The notes: a model not told the origin generated them from the sequence alone. Counted from the stretch's first letter, positions 38,149 to 47,306 are shown. The stretch: 64,000 nt of DNA from Maridesulfovibrio zosterae DSM 11974 (GCF_000425265.1 NZ_KE384342.1:523528-587527), one strand, 5' to 3'. Numbers and translations are program-made.

Positions 38149-38238
38149 TTGCTGGCCATGATGGATGAACAGCTCGCAGAGCTTTTTAAAGCTGATTTTC
38201 CTCTGAATATACCTATAGACAAGTGCGGGTTTTATTAA
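38149..38238 (+). CDS. Possible small ORF before rsfS
   Basis: A 29-codon frame starts at TTG 38149 behind GGAGG at eight bases spacing. In-frame ATGs also occur at 38134 and 38158. The peptide (MDEQLAELFKADFPLNIPID from residue 5, then KCGFY) is acidic with one Cys near its end. It stops 35 bases before rsfS. It may be a real small protein or a leader peptide. There is no recognised family, and coding status rests only on the ribosome site and composition. Confidence 0.35.
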   Translation: MLAMMDEQLAELFKADFPLNIPIDKCGFY

Positions 38239-38273
38239 AAAAGTCCGCCAATTTAAGTACTAAAAATAAAAGA

Positions 38274-38660
38274 ATGAAAACTAAACCTAAGAAATTCAAA
38301 GAGATCGATACTCAGGACAAAGTTCAGCTTGTGGCTGAATGGTTAGACGAAAAACAGGCTACAGAAGTTACAGCTGTGGACGTGCAGGGGATATGCCCCA
38401 TCGCCGAAGTTGTAATGGTGGCTGGAGCAAAAGGTGTGCGCCATGCACAGGCTCTGGCTGACTTTATTCTTGAGCAACTCGCCAAAGACAATATTGAATA
38501 CCTGGGACTCGAAGGCTACAAGTCCGGTGACTGGATTCTTCTCGATCTGAACGATATTATTGTACATATTTTTCAGGAAGATAATCGGGGTTTTTATAAT
38601 GTTGAAGGCTTATGGTCTGAAGGAACTAGAATTAAACTCAATATACAACCTCAGGCTTAA
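38274..38660 (+). CDS. rsfS: Ribosome silencing factor RsfS
   Basis: The 128-residue product is the Iojap/YbeB family, with VAEWLDEKQATEVTAVDV, GYKSGDWILLDLNDIIVHIF and an aromatic C-terminal segment (FYNVEGLW). It binds uL14 on the 50S subunit and blocks subunit joining when nutrients are short. The start ATG 38274 fits the family N-terminus; a longer reading from 38223 adds a lysine-rich stretch without match. gpmI follows 21 bases later. Confidence 0.92.
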   Translation: MKTKPKKFKEIDTQDKVQLVAEWLDEKQATEVTAVDVQGICPIAEVVMVAGAKGVRHAQALADFILEQLAKDNIEYLGLEGYKSGDWILLDLNDIIVHIFQEDNRGFYNVEGLWSEGTRIKLNIQPQA

Positions 38661-38681
38661 GCCTGTGTGAATGGTATCATC

Positions 38682-40217
38682 ATGTCTGAACAAATCGGTT
38701 CTCCGACTCTTCTGCTTATTTTGGATGGCTGGGGTATTGCCCCTGACGGCAAAGGCAACGCTGTAAAACTTGCCCGCACCCCCATTCTTGACGGCCTATT
38801 TGAGACCTATCCCAATACGCAGCTTAAATGCTCTGGAAGAGCAGTTGGTTTGCCTGACGGCTTCATGGGTAATTCTGAAGTCGGACATACTAATATCGGG
38901 GCTGGCCGCGTTGTTTATCAGGACATGACCCGTATTGATATTGCCATTGAGAATAAAGAGCTATCAACCAATGCCTCTATTAATGATTTGATGCATAAAG
39001 TTAATGCCTCTACGGGGCGTTTGCATTATATGGGGCTTCTTTCCGATGGTGGTGTTCATTCACATATAAATCACCTTTTTGCCTTACTTGAAGCGGCTAA
39101 GGAGGCTGGAATTAAAGAAGTCTATGTTCATGCTTTTATGGATGGACGTGATACTTCTCCTTCAAGCGGCAAGGGATATATGCAGCAACTCGTCGATAAG
39201 ATGGCTGAAATAGGGATAGGAAAGATTGCTTCTGTTTCAGGCCGTTATTATTCTATGGATCGCGATAAGCACTATGAAAGAAATGAACTTTCTTATAAAG
39301 CTCTGGTTTTAGGTGACGGGCCTGAAATTTCAGATCCTGTTGTGGGAATTGAAGAAGCTTACGCAGCAGGAGAAACTGATGAGTTTATCAAGCCGCGCCT
39401 TGTTGCCGGAGTTGATGGACTTCTTAAAGACGGAGACGGCGTATTTTTCTTTAATTTCCGTGCAGACCGTGCTCGCCAGCTATGCCGAGTATTAAGTTTA
39501 AAGGATTTTGATGAAATAGAGCGTCCTATGGTTCCGGAATTTTGTGATTTCGTAACTATGACCCGGTACGAATCAGATTTTCCTTTTGCGAATGCTTTTC
39601 CGCCGCAGAATATAATAAATCCCATCGGGGAAGTTATTTCTAATGCAGGACTCAAGCAGTTGCGAATTGCAGAAACTGAAAAGTATGCCCATGTGACATA
39701 TTTTATGAACGGTGGTCGTGAAGAACCATTTATAGGCGAAGACCGTGTTCTTGTGCCTTCTCCTCGCGAAGTTGCCACTTATGATTTGAAACCGCAGATG
39801 AGTGCAGAAGAAGTGACAGACAAGCTTGTTGCTGCTTTGCCTGATTATTCATTGTGTATCTGCAATCTTGCCAACCTTGATATGGTTGGTCACTCCGGTA
39901 TCATTCCAGCGGCGATTAAAGCCTGCGAAACTGTTGATGCGTGTGTTGGTAGAATTGTTGAGGCTGTAACTAAGCTTGGCGGTTCTATTTTTCTTACAGC
40001 CGACCATGGTAATGCTGAAGAAATGATTGATGCCAATGGTGGGCCTCAGACTGCACATAGTCTTAATAATGTGCCGCTGGTCTTTATTGGGGAGCCTCTC
40101 AAAAATGCAAAGCCCTCTGAAGGTGCTCTTTGTGATATTGCACCGACGATTTTGAATCTGATGGGCATTGATGTTCCTGCGGAAATGACCGGAAAAAATC
40201 TTTTAGAGAGTAACTAA
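38682..40217 (+). CDS. gpmI: 2,3-bisphosphoglycerate-independent phosphoglycerate mutase
   Basis: The 511-residue metalloenzyme interconverts 3- and 2-phosphoglycerate. It has LLILDGWGIAPDGKGNAV, the catalytic Ser in MGNSEVGHTNIGAGR (near residue 65), DGRDTSPSSG and the metal site TADHGNAEEM. ATG 38682 matches the usual N-terminus better than the in-frame GTG at 38667, though neither has a clear ribosome site. Its stop overlaps the next start (TAATG). Confidence 0.95.
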   Translation: MSEQIGSPTLLLILDGWGIAPDGKGNAVKLARTPILDGLFETYPNTQLKCSGRAVGLPDGFMGNSEVGHTNIGAGRVVYQDMTRIDIAIENKELSTNASINDLMHKVNASTGRLHYMGLLSDGGVHSHINHLFALLEAAKEAGIKEVYVHAFMDGRDTSPSSGKGYMQQLVDKMAEIGIGKIASVSGRYYSMDRDKHYERNELSYKALVLGDGPEISDPVVGIEEAYAAGETDEFIKPRLVAGVDGLLKDGDGVFFFNFRADRARQLCRVLSLKDFDEIERPMVPEFCDFVTMTRYESDFPFANAFPPQNIINPIGEVISNAGLKQLRIAETEKYAHVTYFMNGGREEPFIGEDRVLVPSPREVATYDLKPQMSAEEVTDKLVAALPDYSLCICNLANLDMVGHSGIIPAAIKACETVDACVGRIVEAVTKLGGSIFLTADHGNAEEMIDANGGPQTAHSLNNVPLVFIGEPLKNAKPSEGALCDIAPTILNLMGIDVPAEMTGKNLLESN

Positions 40218-40459
40218 TGTCAGAGAACCGCAAACCATTGTCTCCTGTTAAACCTAGCGGGATGGAGATCATTTTTATGTTCACATGTCCATTCTGCGGA
40301 AGAGACGTACCGTATATTGCGCCGACTCAGCCAGCAATGGCTCAGTGCGATGCATGCCACAAGAATTTTCCGATAGTTCCGGTAGATGAGAAACTCATCA
40401 GATTCTACAAAGTTATGCTTGCCAACGGTTCTGCTGCTGTCGATCCTGACTTTTTTTAA
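40217..40459 (+). CDS. Small two-CxxC (zinc ribbon-like) protein
   Basis: The 80-residue product holds FTCPFCGRDVPYI and AQCDACHKNFPIV, two CxxC pairs that would bind one zinc. I recognise no family beyond a short zinc ribbon. Its ATG overlaps the gpmI stop, so the two are translationally coupled. A strong hairpin follows. The role is unknown; a nucleic-acid or protein contact function is only a guess from the fold. Confidence 0.8.
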   Translation: MSENRKPLSPVKPSGMEIIFMFTCPFCGRDVPYIAPTQPAMAQCDACHKNFPIVPVDEKLIRFYKVMLANGSAAVDPDFF

Positions 40460-40499
40460 CTCTGCCAGCGGTTAGACTGCATGCAGCCTTTATAGTTTC

Positions 40500-40553
40500 A
40501 AATAAAACGGGGAAAACTTATGGTAAAGCCAGTGAGTTTTCCCCGTTTTATTT
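40500..40553. terminator. Terminator after the CxxC gene
   Basis: AAATAAAACGGGGAAAACT pairs with AGTTTTCCCCGTTTTATTT, one G-T pair aside. The stem is about 19 pairs with a 16-base loop. Its A/T flanks make it potentially bidirectional. Confidence 0.88.
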
Positions 40554-40672
40554 GGACTATTCAGTTTATATTTAAGAAAATTGGTCATAAAGTAATATGG
40601 AAATGTGTAAACGAAAAAGTACCAAGTTTTTTAAGTCTCTTTTGGGTAAATTTCTAATCCTGCGAGGTTATT

Positions 40673-41173
40673 ATGTCTCATAAAGACGCAATTGTTTTTC
40701 ACCCGATTGGGTTTATTCGGTCTCCATTTAAAACTCCTGAGGGGATGCCTATTCAACCCACAGGAGCTAAAGATGTTGAAGGTTACATCGAGTTGTATGG
40801 AGCTCTTGAAGAAGGACTTCAGGATTTAGAGGGCTTTTCACATATCATTTTACTTTATCAATTTCATCTGAACAAAGATTTTGAGCTTAAGGTCAAGCCG
40901 TTTATGGACACAGAGGAGAGAGGCCTTTTTTCTACACGAGCTCCGTGCAGACCTAATATGATCGGTATGTCTACTGTTGAACTACTTGGAGTTGAGGGTA
41001 ATATTTTACGGATTAAGGGTGTTGATGTTTTGGATAAAACACCTTTGATTGATATTAAACCTTATGTTGCTATGTTTGATGCCGCTCCTGCAAGCAGATT
41101 CGGATGGCTGGAGGAAAATGCACAAAAGTCAGATCTATTAAAATCTGATCAACGCTTTGTAACCAAGAGTTAA
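40673..41173 (+). CDS. trmO: tRNA (adenine-N6)-methyltransferase TrmO / TsaA-like
   Basis: The 166-residue product is a TsaA/UPF0066 beta-barrel protein with PIGFIRSPFKTPEGMPIQP, FSHIILLYQFH, RGLFSTRAPCRPNMIGMSTVEL and IKPYVAMFD. Characterised members methylate the t6A37 base of threonine tRNA using SAM. Length is short, so the C-terminal extension seen in E. coli is absent. It is monocistronic with its own terminator. Confidence 0.85.
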   Translation: MSHKDAIVFHPIGFIRSPFKTPEGMPIQPTGAKDVEGYIELYGALEEGLQDLEGFSHIILLYQFHLNKDFELKVKPFMDTEERGLFSTRAPCRPNMIGMSTVELLGVEGNILRIKGVDVLDKTPLIDIKPYVAMFDAAPASRFGWLEENAQKSDLLKSDQRFVTKS

Positions 41174-41190
41174 TTTTTTTTCATTAAATT

Positions 41191-41225
41191 AAAGGAGGTA
41201 TCATGTGCTATAATACCTCCTTTTT
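41191..41225 (+). terminator. Terminator after trmO
   Basis: AAAGGAGGTAT pairs with ATACCTCCTTT around about 11 bases and is followed by a T-rich run. Confidence 0.88.
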
Positions 41226-41315
41226 CTTTTGTTTTGAAATTGACATGTTATTATGGAGCGAATATTCAAGTGAGGGGTGTTTAGATAATGATTATAAAAT
41301 ATGTGGAAATTGATT

Positions 41316-42425
41316 ATGAATAAGAGACTTTACTTTCTTGATAACCTTAGAGGTATCGTAATTTTTATGGTTGTGGTTTTGCATGTTTTTCTTTGCTACA
41401 TGAAATATGCTCCAAGTTGGTGGTATGTTATTGATCCACGGCAAAGCATGTTTTTTACTTATGGTGTTATTTTGATAGATGTGCCGATCATGCCGATCAT
41501 GTTTTTTATTGCTGGCTATTTTTCTCTTTCATCTTTGCAAAAACATGGCGTGTATGAATTTTGGGCAGCAAAATTTAGAAGAATTATTATACCATGGGTG
41601 CTTGGAGTATTCTTTCTGGCTCCTCCTTCTATGTATATGATCCTTCTTTCAAGAGGAAAGGCTCCTGCCAGCTATATCGAATTTTGGTTTGGTCAGTTCT
41701 GGAAGACTATGTTTAGTCAATCTGTTTTTTGGTTTCTGGGGCTTCTTACTCTATGCTATCTGATTTTGACTGTTTCTTATAAATTCATTGGAAGTTTGCA
41801 AAATATAAAGAGAGAGGCAAAGAAACCAAGTGTGATGCTTTCTGTTTTATTCATTGCAGTTACTTCCGGTATCTTTTTAGGCATGAATCAGTTTTTTGCC
41901 GTCGATAAGTGGGTAACTGATTATTATATTATTATTTTTCAACCTGTGCGAGTTTTTCTTTATTTTCTTTATTTTGGTTTGGGTGTCCTTGCGTGGAAAC
42001 GTAGATGGTTTGAGACTTCGGGATTTATGCCAAAGATTATTCCGTGGTCAGTTTTATTTTTCGTTTCCGCCATATTCTATCTTAATTTTAAGCTGATGAT
42101 GGCAGGTAGAGGAGGGGAGTTAGCTATTCAGACTGGAAACGCATTTGGTTTTAATCTTTTTGCTTATTCAGCAATGATGGCTGGCTTGGCTCTGTTTCAG
42201 AGACTTCTTAATAGTGATGGATCTTTGTGGAAATCATTTTCGGCAAGTTCTTACGGAATATATATTTTCCACTCAATTGCAGTATATTACGGGGCGTATT
42301 ATTTGTTAAGAATGGATGCTTCTCCATTTGTAAAAGTTCCGATTCTGTTGTCTGCTTCAATCATAATTTGTTGGGCTTTGACCGTATTACTAAAGAAAAG
42401 CAGGATCATATCTAGAATCATTTAA
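41316..42425 (+). CDS. Acyltransferase family 3 membrane protein
   Basis: The 369-residue product has about ten membrane helices and the family start RLYFLDNLRGIVIFMVVVLHVF, where the His on helix 1 is the conserved catalytic one. FFIAGYFS and KFRRIIIPWVLGV follow the usual pattern. Members O-acylate surface sugars such as lipopolysaccharide or glucans. The substrate is unknown. ATG 41316 is preferred over an in-frame start five codons upstream because the family begins just before the RxxxLDxLRG motif. It is a single gene. Confidence 0.88.
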   Translation: MNKRLYFLDNLRGIVIFMVVVLHVFLCYMKYAPSWWYVIDPRQSMFFTYGVILIDVPIMPIMFFIAGYFSLSSLQKHGVYEFWAAKFRRIIIPWVLGVFFLAPPSMYMILLSRGKAPASYIEFWFGQFWKTMFSQSVFWFLGLLTLCYLILTVSYKFIGSLQNIKREAKKPSVMLSVLFIAVTSGIFLGMNQFFAVDKWVTDYYIIIFQPVRVFLYFLYFGLGVLAWKRRWFETSGFMPKIIPWSVLFFVSAIFYLNFKLMMAGRGGELAIQTGNAFGFNLFAYSAMMAGLALFQRLLNSDGSLWKSFSASSYGIYIFHSIAVYYGAYYLLRMDASPFVKVPILLSASIIICWALTVLLKKSRIISRII

Positions 42426-42433
42426 ATAAGAAA

Positions 42434-42467
42434 ATCCCCTTGCATAAAATTATTTGTGCAAGGGGAT
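42434..42467. terminator. Hairpin after the acyltransferase gene
   Basis: ATCCCCTTGCA pairs perfectly with TGCAAGGGGAT. The plus strand lacks a T run after it, so it may act on the minus strand or simply protect the mRNA end. Confidence 0.6.
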
Positions 42468-42582
42468 AAAATATAACGTCAGCTAATTTTTTGTATAATA
42501 TTTTCAAAACGGAATAAATTTCAGACAAAACCAGAAAAGCTTATTTCAAAAAGAATCTATAAATCATGAAAATAATCAAATT

Positions 42583-42623
42583 AAAAAAGTCCCCGTTTTG
42601 GATTTTCAAAACGGGGACTTTTT
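42583..42623. terminator. Bidirectional terminator between acyltransferase and accAD
   Basis: AAAAAGTCCCCGTTTT pairs perfectly with AAAACGGGGACTTTTT, with T runs on both strands. It ends just beyond the accAD stop codon. Confidence 0.92.
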
Positions 42624-42627
42624 GTAT

Positions 42628-44886
42628 CTATCTGTAATATAAATTACGTCCGCCTACTGTGAGGAAGGCTTGATGTAGATTTCTACGGATATCGCGTCTA
42701 TCCCAGATATCTTGGATATGACCTCTGGATAGTGCTTTATTTGCAGAATGGTAATCAGGAGCAATGTCCATTCCTGTGGTTTCTTTGATTACACCCGGAC
42801 CGGCAAATCCAATCCGTGATGACCGTACAGCATACTGGTAAGGTGAGCAGCCGAGGAAACTTGCAACAGGACCGGCGTACGAGTTGGTATCATAAAGAAC
42901 GATGTAAAGTCCTCCTGACTCGATGTACCGACGTACTGCGAGAGTTACGCGTGGCATCTGAATCAGTCCATTAACACCTTCCTGAATGCGGATACCGGCC
43001 GTACCGTGAACGTATGCAAGAAAAGGATAGCGTTTTTTGCCTGCAAGTTCGAGAGCGCGGACAAATTTTTCGCCTTCGGCAGCACCAACTGATCCTCCGC
43101 GAAAGGGAGCAACCAGAGTGGAGCAGATTACTTTGGTATGCTTGATTGAACCTTCATAGGTTATACAGCCACTCTGAAGTCCTGTTTTTGCTTTTGCGGC
43201 GTCAAGTCTTTCCTGAAAATTAGGAAAGTTTGTCGGGTTGGCTGCGCAGATTGACTTGTTAAATTCACGCACAGTTCCCCAATCAAATATATTCGCCATA
43301 TACCAGCGGTAGCCCATTGGAAAATGGTGGCCACATGTAGGACATACTCCGGCAAATTCATCAAAAAGATCACGAGACCATATTTCTAAACAACCGTTTT
43401 TATCTGCATTAGGACAGGTAATTTCCCGGTCTTCACTGGCTCTTGGACTTACGTAATGTCTATAGTCAGACGGTGGAATGTCCGGTTCATGATCTTCTGA
43501 GAGTTTGGTCAGGGCAAGCTCTACTTCTGACGTACTTTTTGATGCAAGACCGACTTTTCCAATGACCAGATGCTTAAGTTTATCTACTTTGCTGGTAACA
43601 ACATGCATCTCGTCCTTTGCTTCTTCTGCAAAACTCTGAATTTTACTCTGATACTTCTTGATCAGGTCATAGCGTATTGTGGAGTAGGCAGCTGCCATGG
43701 CATCCACTTTAGCCGAGTTAAGTTTTTCAAGGAAAGAACGTTTATCTTCATATGCATGCTGAGCCATGCGGCGATATTTTTTATAGCGTTTCCAAAGGAG
43801 TCTGTCCTTAGCATTGGAACTTATAGACCAGCGCACGAAGACGGATTCGTTGGTAATTTCTTTTTTATTACGATTTTTAATAGCTGCGCGGCTAAAAAGA
43901 CGAAGTCCCTTAACGCTTAATACAACTTCATCTGTGGCACGGATGACTTCTGAACGTACCATTTTGTAAAAATCGAAATGTTCAGGACGTGCTCCAAGAG
44001 CCGGTTCATAGATGATACCGTCGATATATCCTGAGCGCAGATTGTCTTCAGCAGTTATCTGCTGTGCTTTTGCACATGTTTCGATAAGTTTACTGGGGGC
44101 ACGTTCTCCGCCCTTGATACGCCCTTCAATTGCAGCAGCTCCTTCTGGAGATATAACAGAGTAATAACCGTGAGAGAGCATTAGACGCTTATCAGCCATG
44201 GCGATTGCTTCTGCACCGCCAGACCCACCTTCAGATATAACAGAGATGATGGGTACATCAAGGCCGCACATTTCGTAGATATTTTCTGCAATCTGCTGTG
44301 CTGCTCCGGGATAGTCTTCAACAGGAAATGAACCAGGAGTGAAAACATATGTATGGATGGGGATATTCTCACGGGCGGCAACTTTCATATAGCGCAGGGC
44401 ATTTGCATTACCCCAGGGCTTAATACATCCGCCGTTACGAAATTCCTGACCATGTCCCTTTTCCTGACCGACAACCATTACAGGCTGATTATGCACTTTT
44501 TTGCCAATTCTGCGGGAGATGTAAGCTCGTGCTATAACCATTCCGGGATCTATACTCATGTCATCCTTACCGCCGACAACTGTGTAGTTATCGTATACGT
44601 TTTCAAGAATATCTTCGAGACATATTCTTTCGGAATGACGGACTATGCGAACTTTATCCATAGCGGATAAGCCTGCATCAATGTCTTTTTCAAGAACAGC
44701 GAGACTCTCTTCGTAGGTGCTGAGTTTATCCCACAGTTCTGCCTGAGTCATATTAATATTACGATCGAGACAGGTATCAAGTTTATGGGCAAATGCAGTA
44801 AGGCGTTTATCTTCGGTTTCGCCGAGAACGTCGCGTGCATACTGGACCCGCTTAATCAACCCATCCAGTTTTTTTTCTATATCCAT
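42628..44886 (-). CDS. accAD: Acetyl-CoA carboxylase carboxyltransferase, fused alpha-beta subunits
   Basis: The N-terminal half (to about residue 330) is AccA-like: GQEKGHGQEFRNGGCIKPWG, ISEGGSGGAEAIAMAD and ISPEGAAAIEG. The C-terminal part (from about 490) is AccD-like: a four-Cys zinc ribbon (CPNADKNGC and CPTC), RGGSVGAAEGEKFVRALELA and FAGPGVIKETTG. A charged, partly coiled-coil linker joins them. The enzyme moves carboxyl from biotin to acetyl-CoA to make malonyl-CoA. The alpha-first order is the reverse of plant-plastid and most bacterial gene order. accC ends ten bases upstream, so the two are one operon. Confidence 0.9.
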   Translation of the reverse strand: MDIEKKLDGLIKRVQYARDVLGETEDKRLTAFAHKLDTCLDRNINMTQAELWDKLSTYEESLAVLEKDIDAGLSAMDKVRIVRHSERICLEDILENVYDNYTVVGGKDDMSIDPGMVIARAYISRRIGKKVHNQPVMVVGQEKGHGQEFRNGGCIKPWGNANALRYMKVAARENIPIHTYVFTPGSFPVEDYPGAAQQIAENIYEMCGLDVPIISVISEGGSGGAEAIAMADKRLMLSHGYYSVISPEGAAAIEGRIKGGERAPSKLIETCAKAQQITAEDNLRSGYIDGIIYEPALGARPEHFDFYKMVRSEVIRATDEVVLSVKGLRLFSRAAIKNRNKKEITNESVFVRWSISSNAKDRLLWKRYKKYRRMAQHAYEDKRSFLEKLNSAKVDAMAAAYSTIRYDLIKKYQSKIQSFAEEAKDEMHVVTSKVDKLKHLVIGKVGLASKSTSEVELALTKLSEDHEPDIPPSDYRHYVSPRASEDREITCPNADKNGCLEIWSRDLFDEFAGVCPTCGHHFPMGYRWYMANIFDWGTVREFNKSICAANPTNFPNFQERLDAAKAKTGLQSGCITYEGSIKHTKVICSTLVAPFRGGSVGAAEGEKFVRALELAGKKRYPFLAYVHGTAGIRIQEGVNGLIQMPRVTLAVRRYIESGGLYIVLYDTNSYAGPVASFLGCSPYQYAVRSSRIGFAGPGVIKETTGMDIAPDYHSANKALSRGHIQDIWDRRDIRRNLHQAFLTVGGRNLYYR

Positions 44887-44895
44887 AATATATAC

Positions 44896-46314
44896 TTAGA
44901 ATTCCAGTAGGTTTGAAGTTTTCTTGTTAAGAAACTTGATGTTTGACTTTAAGGAAATTTCCTTTCTGTCTTTACCTTCCAGAATGAATTCGTCGAGAAA
45001 TTTTAATCCCCGATCTTTACATTCTTTAAGGTCTTTACCCCAGATGATAGCTAATGCCAGATTGGGGTCAAACTCTGTGGGAATCTGGTAGGGCAGATTT
45101 TCAGGGATGTGAGTATGCAATTTTAGCCACTCATGGTTATCCCAATGAAGATTTTCAATTTTTCCAGCCCATGGAGCGAATTTTTCATCGGTGTCTTCTG
45201 CAATGATTCGATATTCGATTCCCACACCTTCAAAGGTGATATCATTCTGATTATATCCAAGATCATCACCAAGAGCGAGTCTGATCTGTTCTTTAATCAG
45301 GTTTACATTGGAATTACCCTTAATACGGGAGATAGCAGCTGATACGCCGTTCTCAACCTGAATACGGGTGTTAACTTCCATAAGGAAAGGAGCCCCCTTA
45401 GGAGTTACAATCCATTCCCAGGTTCCAACGTTATCATAGTTTATTTCACGAGCCATGCTCAGTGAATGTTCAACGATATCATCAAGAACTTTCTTTGCAT
45501 CAAATGAATATGCAATGCCCTCAGGGAAGAAACCAGGAGCAACTTCGATTCTTTTCTGTCTTCCGGGACTTTGCACAGAGCAGTTACGAGTACCGAAGTG
45601 GACGTGTTTTTTACCTGAACGTTCTGAAACGATCTGAACTTCAAGATGATTGAAGTTAAAAATGCGTTGTTCAATCAGAACACCTTCATCGTTGAAGGTT
45701 CGCATGGAATAGTTTCTGATTCTGCGGTAAACCTGACGAAATTCCTCAATAGAGTAGACTTCGTCAATGCCCATACCTCCGCCGCCAGCGGAAGCTTTTA
45801 CAAGAACAACAGGGTTTTTAACGCCTTGTTTTTCTTGAAATTCAAATAGGTTTGCAGCAATTTCTTCTGCTTCCAGCTCATCATATATAGCTCTGTCTGA
45901 GCCTGGAATTGTAGGAACATTCAGCTTTCTAGCTAAACGCTTCGTGTTAATTTTGTCACCAAGGTCTTGAATTACCCGCCAGGACGGCCCGATAAAAGTC
46001 ATGGGCCTGTCTCTTTCTGTTACACGTCTGGCAAAACGAAAATTTTCAGAGAAAAAGCCGTAGCCAGGATGAACTGCTGTACACAATGTTTCATCCGCAA
46101 CAGAAAGGATATCACCAGCATCAATATAAGATCTGATTTTATAAATTGCTTCCTTGCCGCCAAGCTCTTCTGCAAGAGTGACATGTCCGGAATCTTTGTC
46201 CTCAGCCGTGTATACACTGACAAAATCAAGGCCGAGATCTTTACATGCATGCATGATGCGCACAGCTATCTCGCCTCTGTTGGCAATAAGTACTTTATCT
46301 GTTTTTGGATTCAA
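44896..46314 (-). CDS. accC: Biotin carboxylase subunit
   Basis: The 472-residue ATP-grasp enzyme carboxylates protein-bound biotin. Motifs are LIANRGEIAVRIMHA, HPGYGFFSEN, the glycine loop KASAGGGGMGI, NCSVQSPGRQKRIEVAP and MEVNTRIQVENGV. No biotinyl domain is fused, and no AMKM-type biotin carrier gene lies nearby. Translation seems to start at TTG 46314, with AGGAG eight bases upstream. That AGGA sits in the loop of a five-pair hairpin (46319-46332). Confidence 0.9.
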   Translation of the reverse strand: MNPKTDKVLIANRGEIAVRIMHACKDLGLDFVSVYTAEDKDSGHVTLAEELGGKEAIYKIRSYIDAGDILSVADETLCTAVHPGYGFFSENFRFARRVTERDRPMTFIGPSWRVIQDLGDKINTKRLARKLNVPTIPGSDRAIYDELEAEEIAANLFEFQEKQGVKNPVVLVKASAGGGGMGIDEVYSIEEFRQVYRRIRNYSMRTFNDEGVLIEQRIFNFNHLEVQIVSERSGKKHVHFGTRNCSVQSPGRQKRIEVAPGFFPEGIAYSFDAKKVLDDIVEHSLSMAREINYDNVGTWEWIVTPKGAPFLMEVNTRIQVENGVSAAISRIKGNSNVNLIKEQIRLALGDDLGYNQNDITFEGVGIEYRIIAEDTDEKFAPWAGKIENLHWDNHEWLKLHTHIPENLPYQIPTEFDPNLALAIIWGKDLKECKDRGLKFLDEFILEGKDRKEISLKSNIKFLNKKTSNLLEF

Positions 46315-46700
46315 AATGACTCTCCTGAGTCTTTCAAGTTTGGTTCATATATTATATAATTTTACAAAACTGGAATTTTAAAAATACGCAATCTTTTTAA
46401 GCCAAATAAGGAGCCTGTCAAGCTAAATAAAATTAACGTTTACGAAGGTATAATTAAATTTAATGTGGATTGAAGCCAGAAAGTCAATCCTAACAGGTCC
46501 TTGTACTGTATATTATGTTTAGAGATTACCCCGATACAGATTTTTATTCCGCCAGAATGCATTTCAGTCTGCTCTGATAAAACAAACACGGGTATTTCGT
46601 CAAATTTTTGTAGGTCTCAACCCTGTATTTATTTATCAAAAAAAACAAAAAAAACCGCACCTTATATAAGGTGCGGGATTAGCAGCATAAACATTAAAAT
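46315..46700. other. Intergenic region upstream of accC
   Basis: The 386 bases hold no convincing gene. They contain the accC leader, with the GACTC-AGGA-GAGTC hairpin at 46319-46332, AT-rich presumed promoter DNA, and at the far end the terminator of the TPR lipoprotein gene (46651-46676). Confidence 0.5.
46651..46676 (-). terminator. Terminator after the TPR lipoprotein gene
   Basis: CCGCACCTT and AAGGTGCGG pair around ATAT. On the minus strand eight T follow directly. Confidence 0.92.
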
Positions 46701-47306
46701 TTAAATTAGACCAAAACTGATCATGTCTATAAAATCTTCATCGTCCTGTGAAGTCCCGTTTGTGCTTGCACGGGCTTTCTTGGTCTGGTCAACTATTTGT
46801 TCAACCGAAACAACATGCTGGCCTTCAGGAAGTCGCAGAGTTGCCATAAAATCTTCGGTTTCAAGCATTTTTTCTGGAGTCAGCTTATCTTGATATACGG
46901 ACATGCGCGTATAGATTGTTATCTGCTCCAAAGCTTGTTGGGATTTACCCATTTCCTTATACGCTCGTGCTAATTTGCGGTGAGCCAAGCGCTTATGGCC
47001 TTCCTCAAGCTTGAGCCTTAGCCCTTGATTAATAACATCAACAGCTTTTTGATACTTTCCTTCGCGCAAGTAACAATCACCAAGCATTATATAGCTGGGG
47101 CCATATTCAGGATTGGCATCGATTGCTTTTTCAAAATAAACAGATGCCGCCTGATCACAGTTGAGCATGAAAGCAACTGTACCTGTCTGATGGAGGCCTG
47201 CTGCCTCATCTTTTGTTCCGCATCCGGTAAGTAGACCAGCTAATAACAGGGTTGTCCCAAATAGAGCTGTTTTTTTACTGAAACGGGCAAATGAACGGTT
47301 CTTCAT
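46701..47306 (-). CDS. TPR-repeat lipoprotein
   Basis: The 201-residue product has a signal peptide ending in the lipobox LLTGC, so it should be lipid-anchored after processing by Lgt and LspA, both encoded in this window. Residues 45-150 form two or three TPR units (ASVYFEKAIDANPEYGPSYIMLGDCYLREGKYQKAVDVINQGL). The C-terminus is acidic. TPR lipoproteins serve as scaffolds for envelope complexes; the partner is unknown. It is a single gene with its own terminator. Confidence 0.85.
   Translation of the reverse strand: MKNRSFARFSKKTALFGTTLLLAGLLTGCGTKDEAAGLHQTGTVAFMLNCDQAASVYFEKAIDANPEYGPSYIMLGDCYLREGKYQKAVDVINQGLRLKLEEGHKRLAHRKLARAYKEMGKSQQALEQITIYTRMSVYQDKLTPEKMLETEDFMATLRLPEGQHVVSVEQIVDQTKKARASTNGTSQDDEDFIDMISFGLI

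Noticed and set aside
38653-38666. Palindrome CAGGCTTAAGCCTG across the rsfS stop
   Set aside because: It has no loop and no T run and lies partly in coding sequence; most likely chance.
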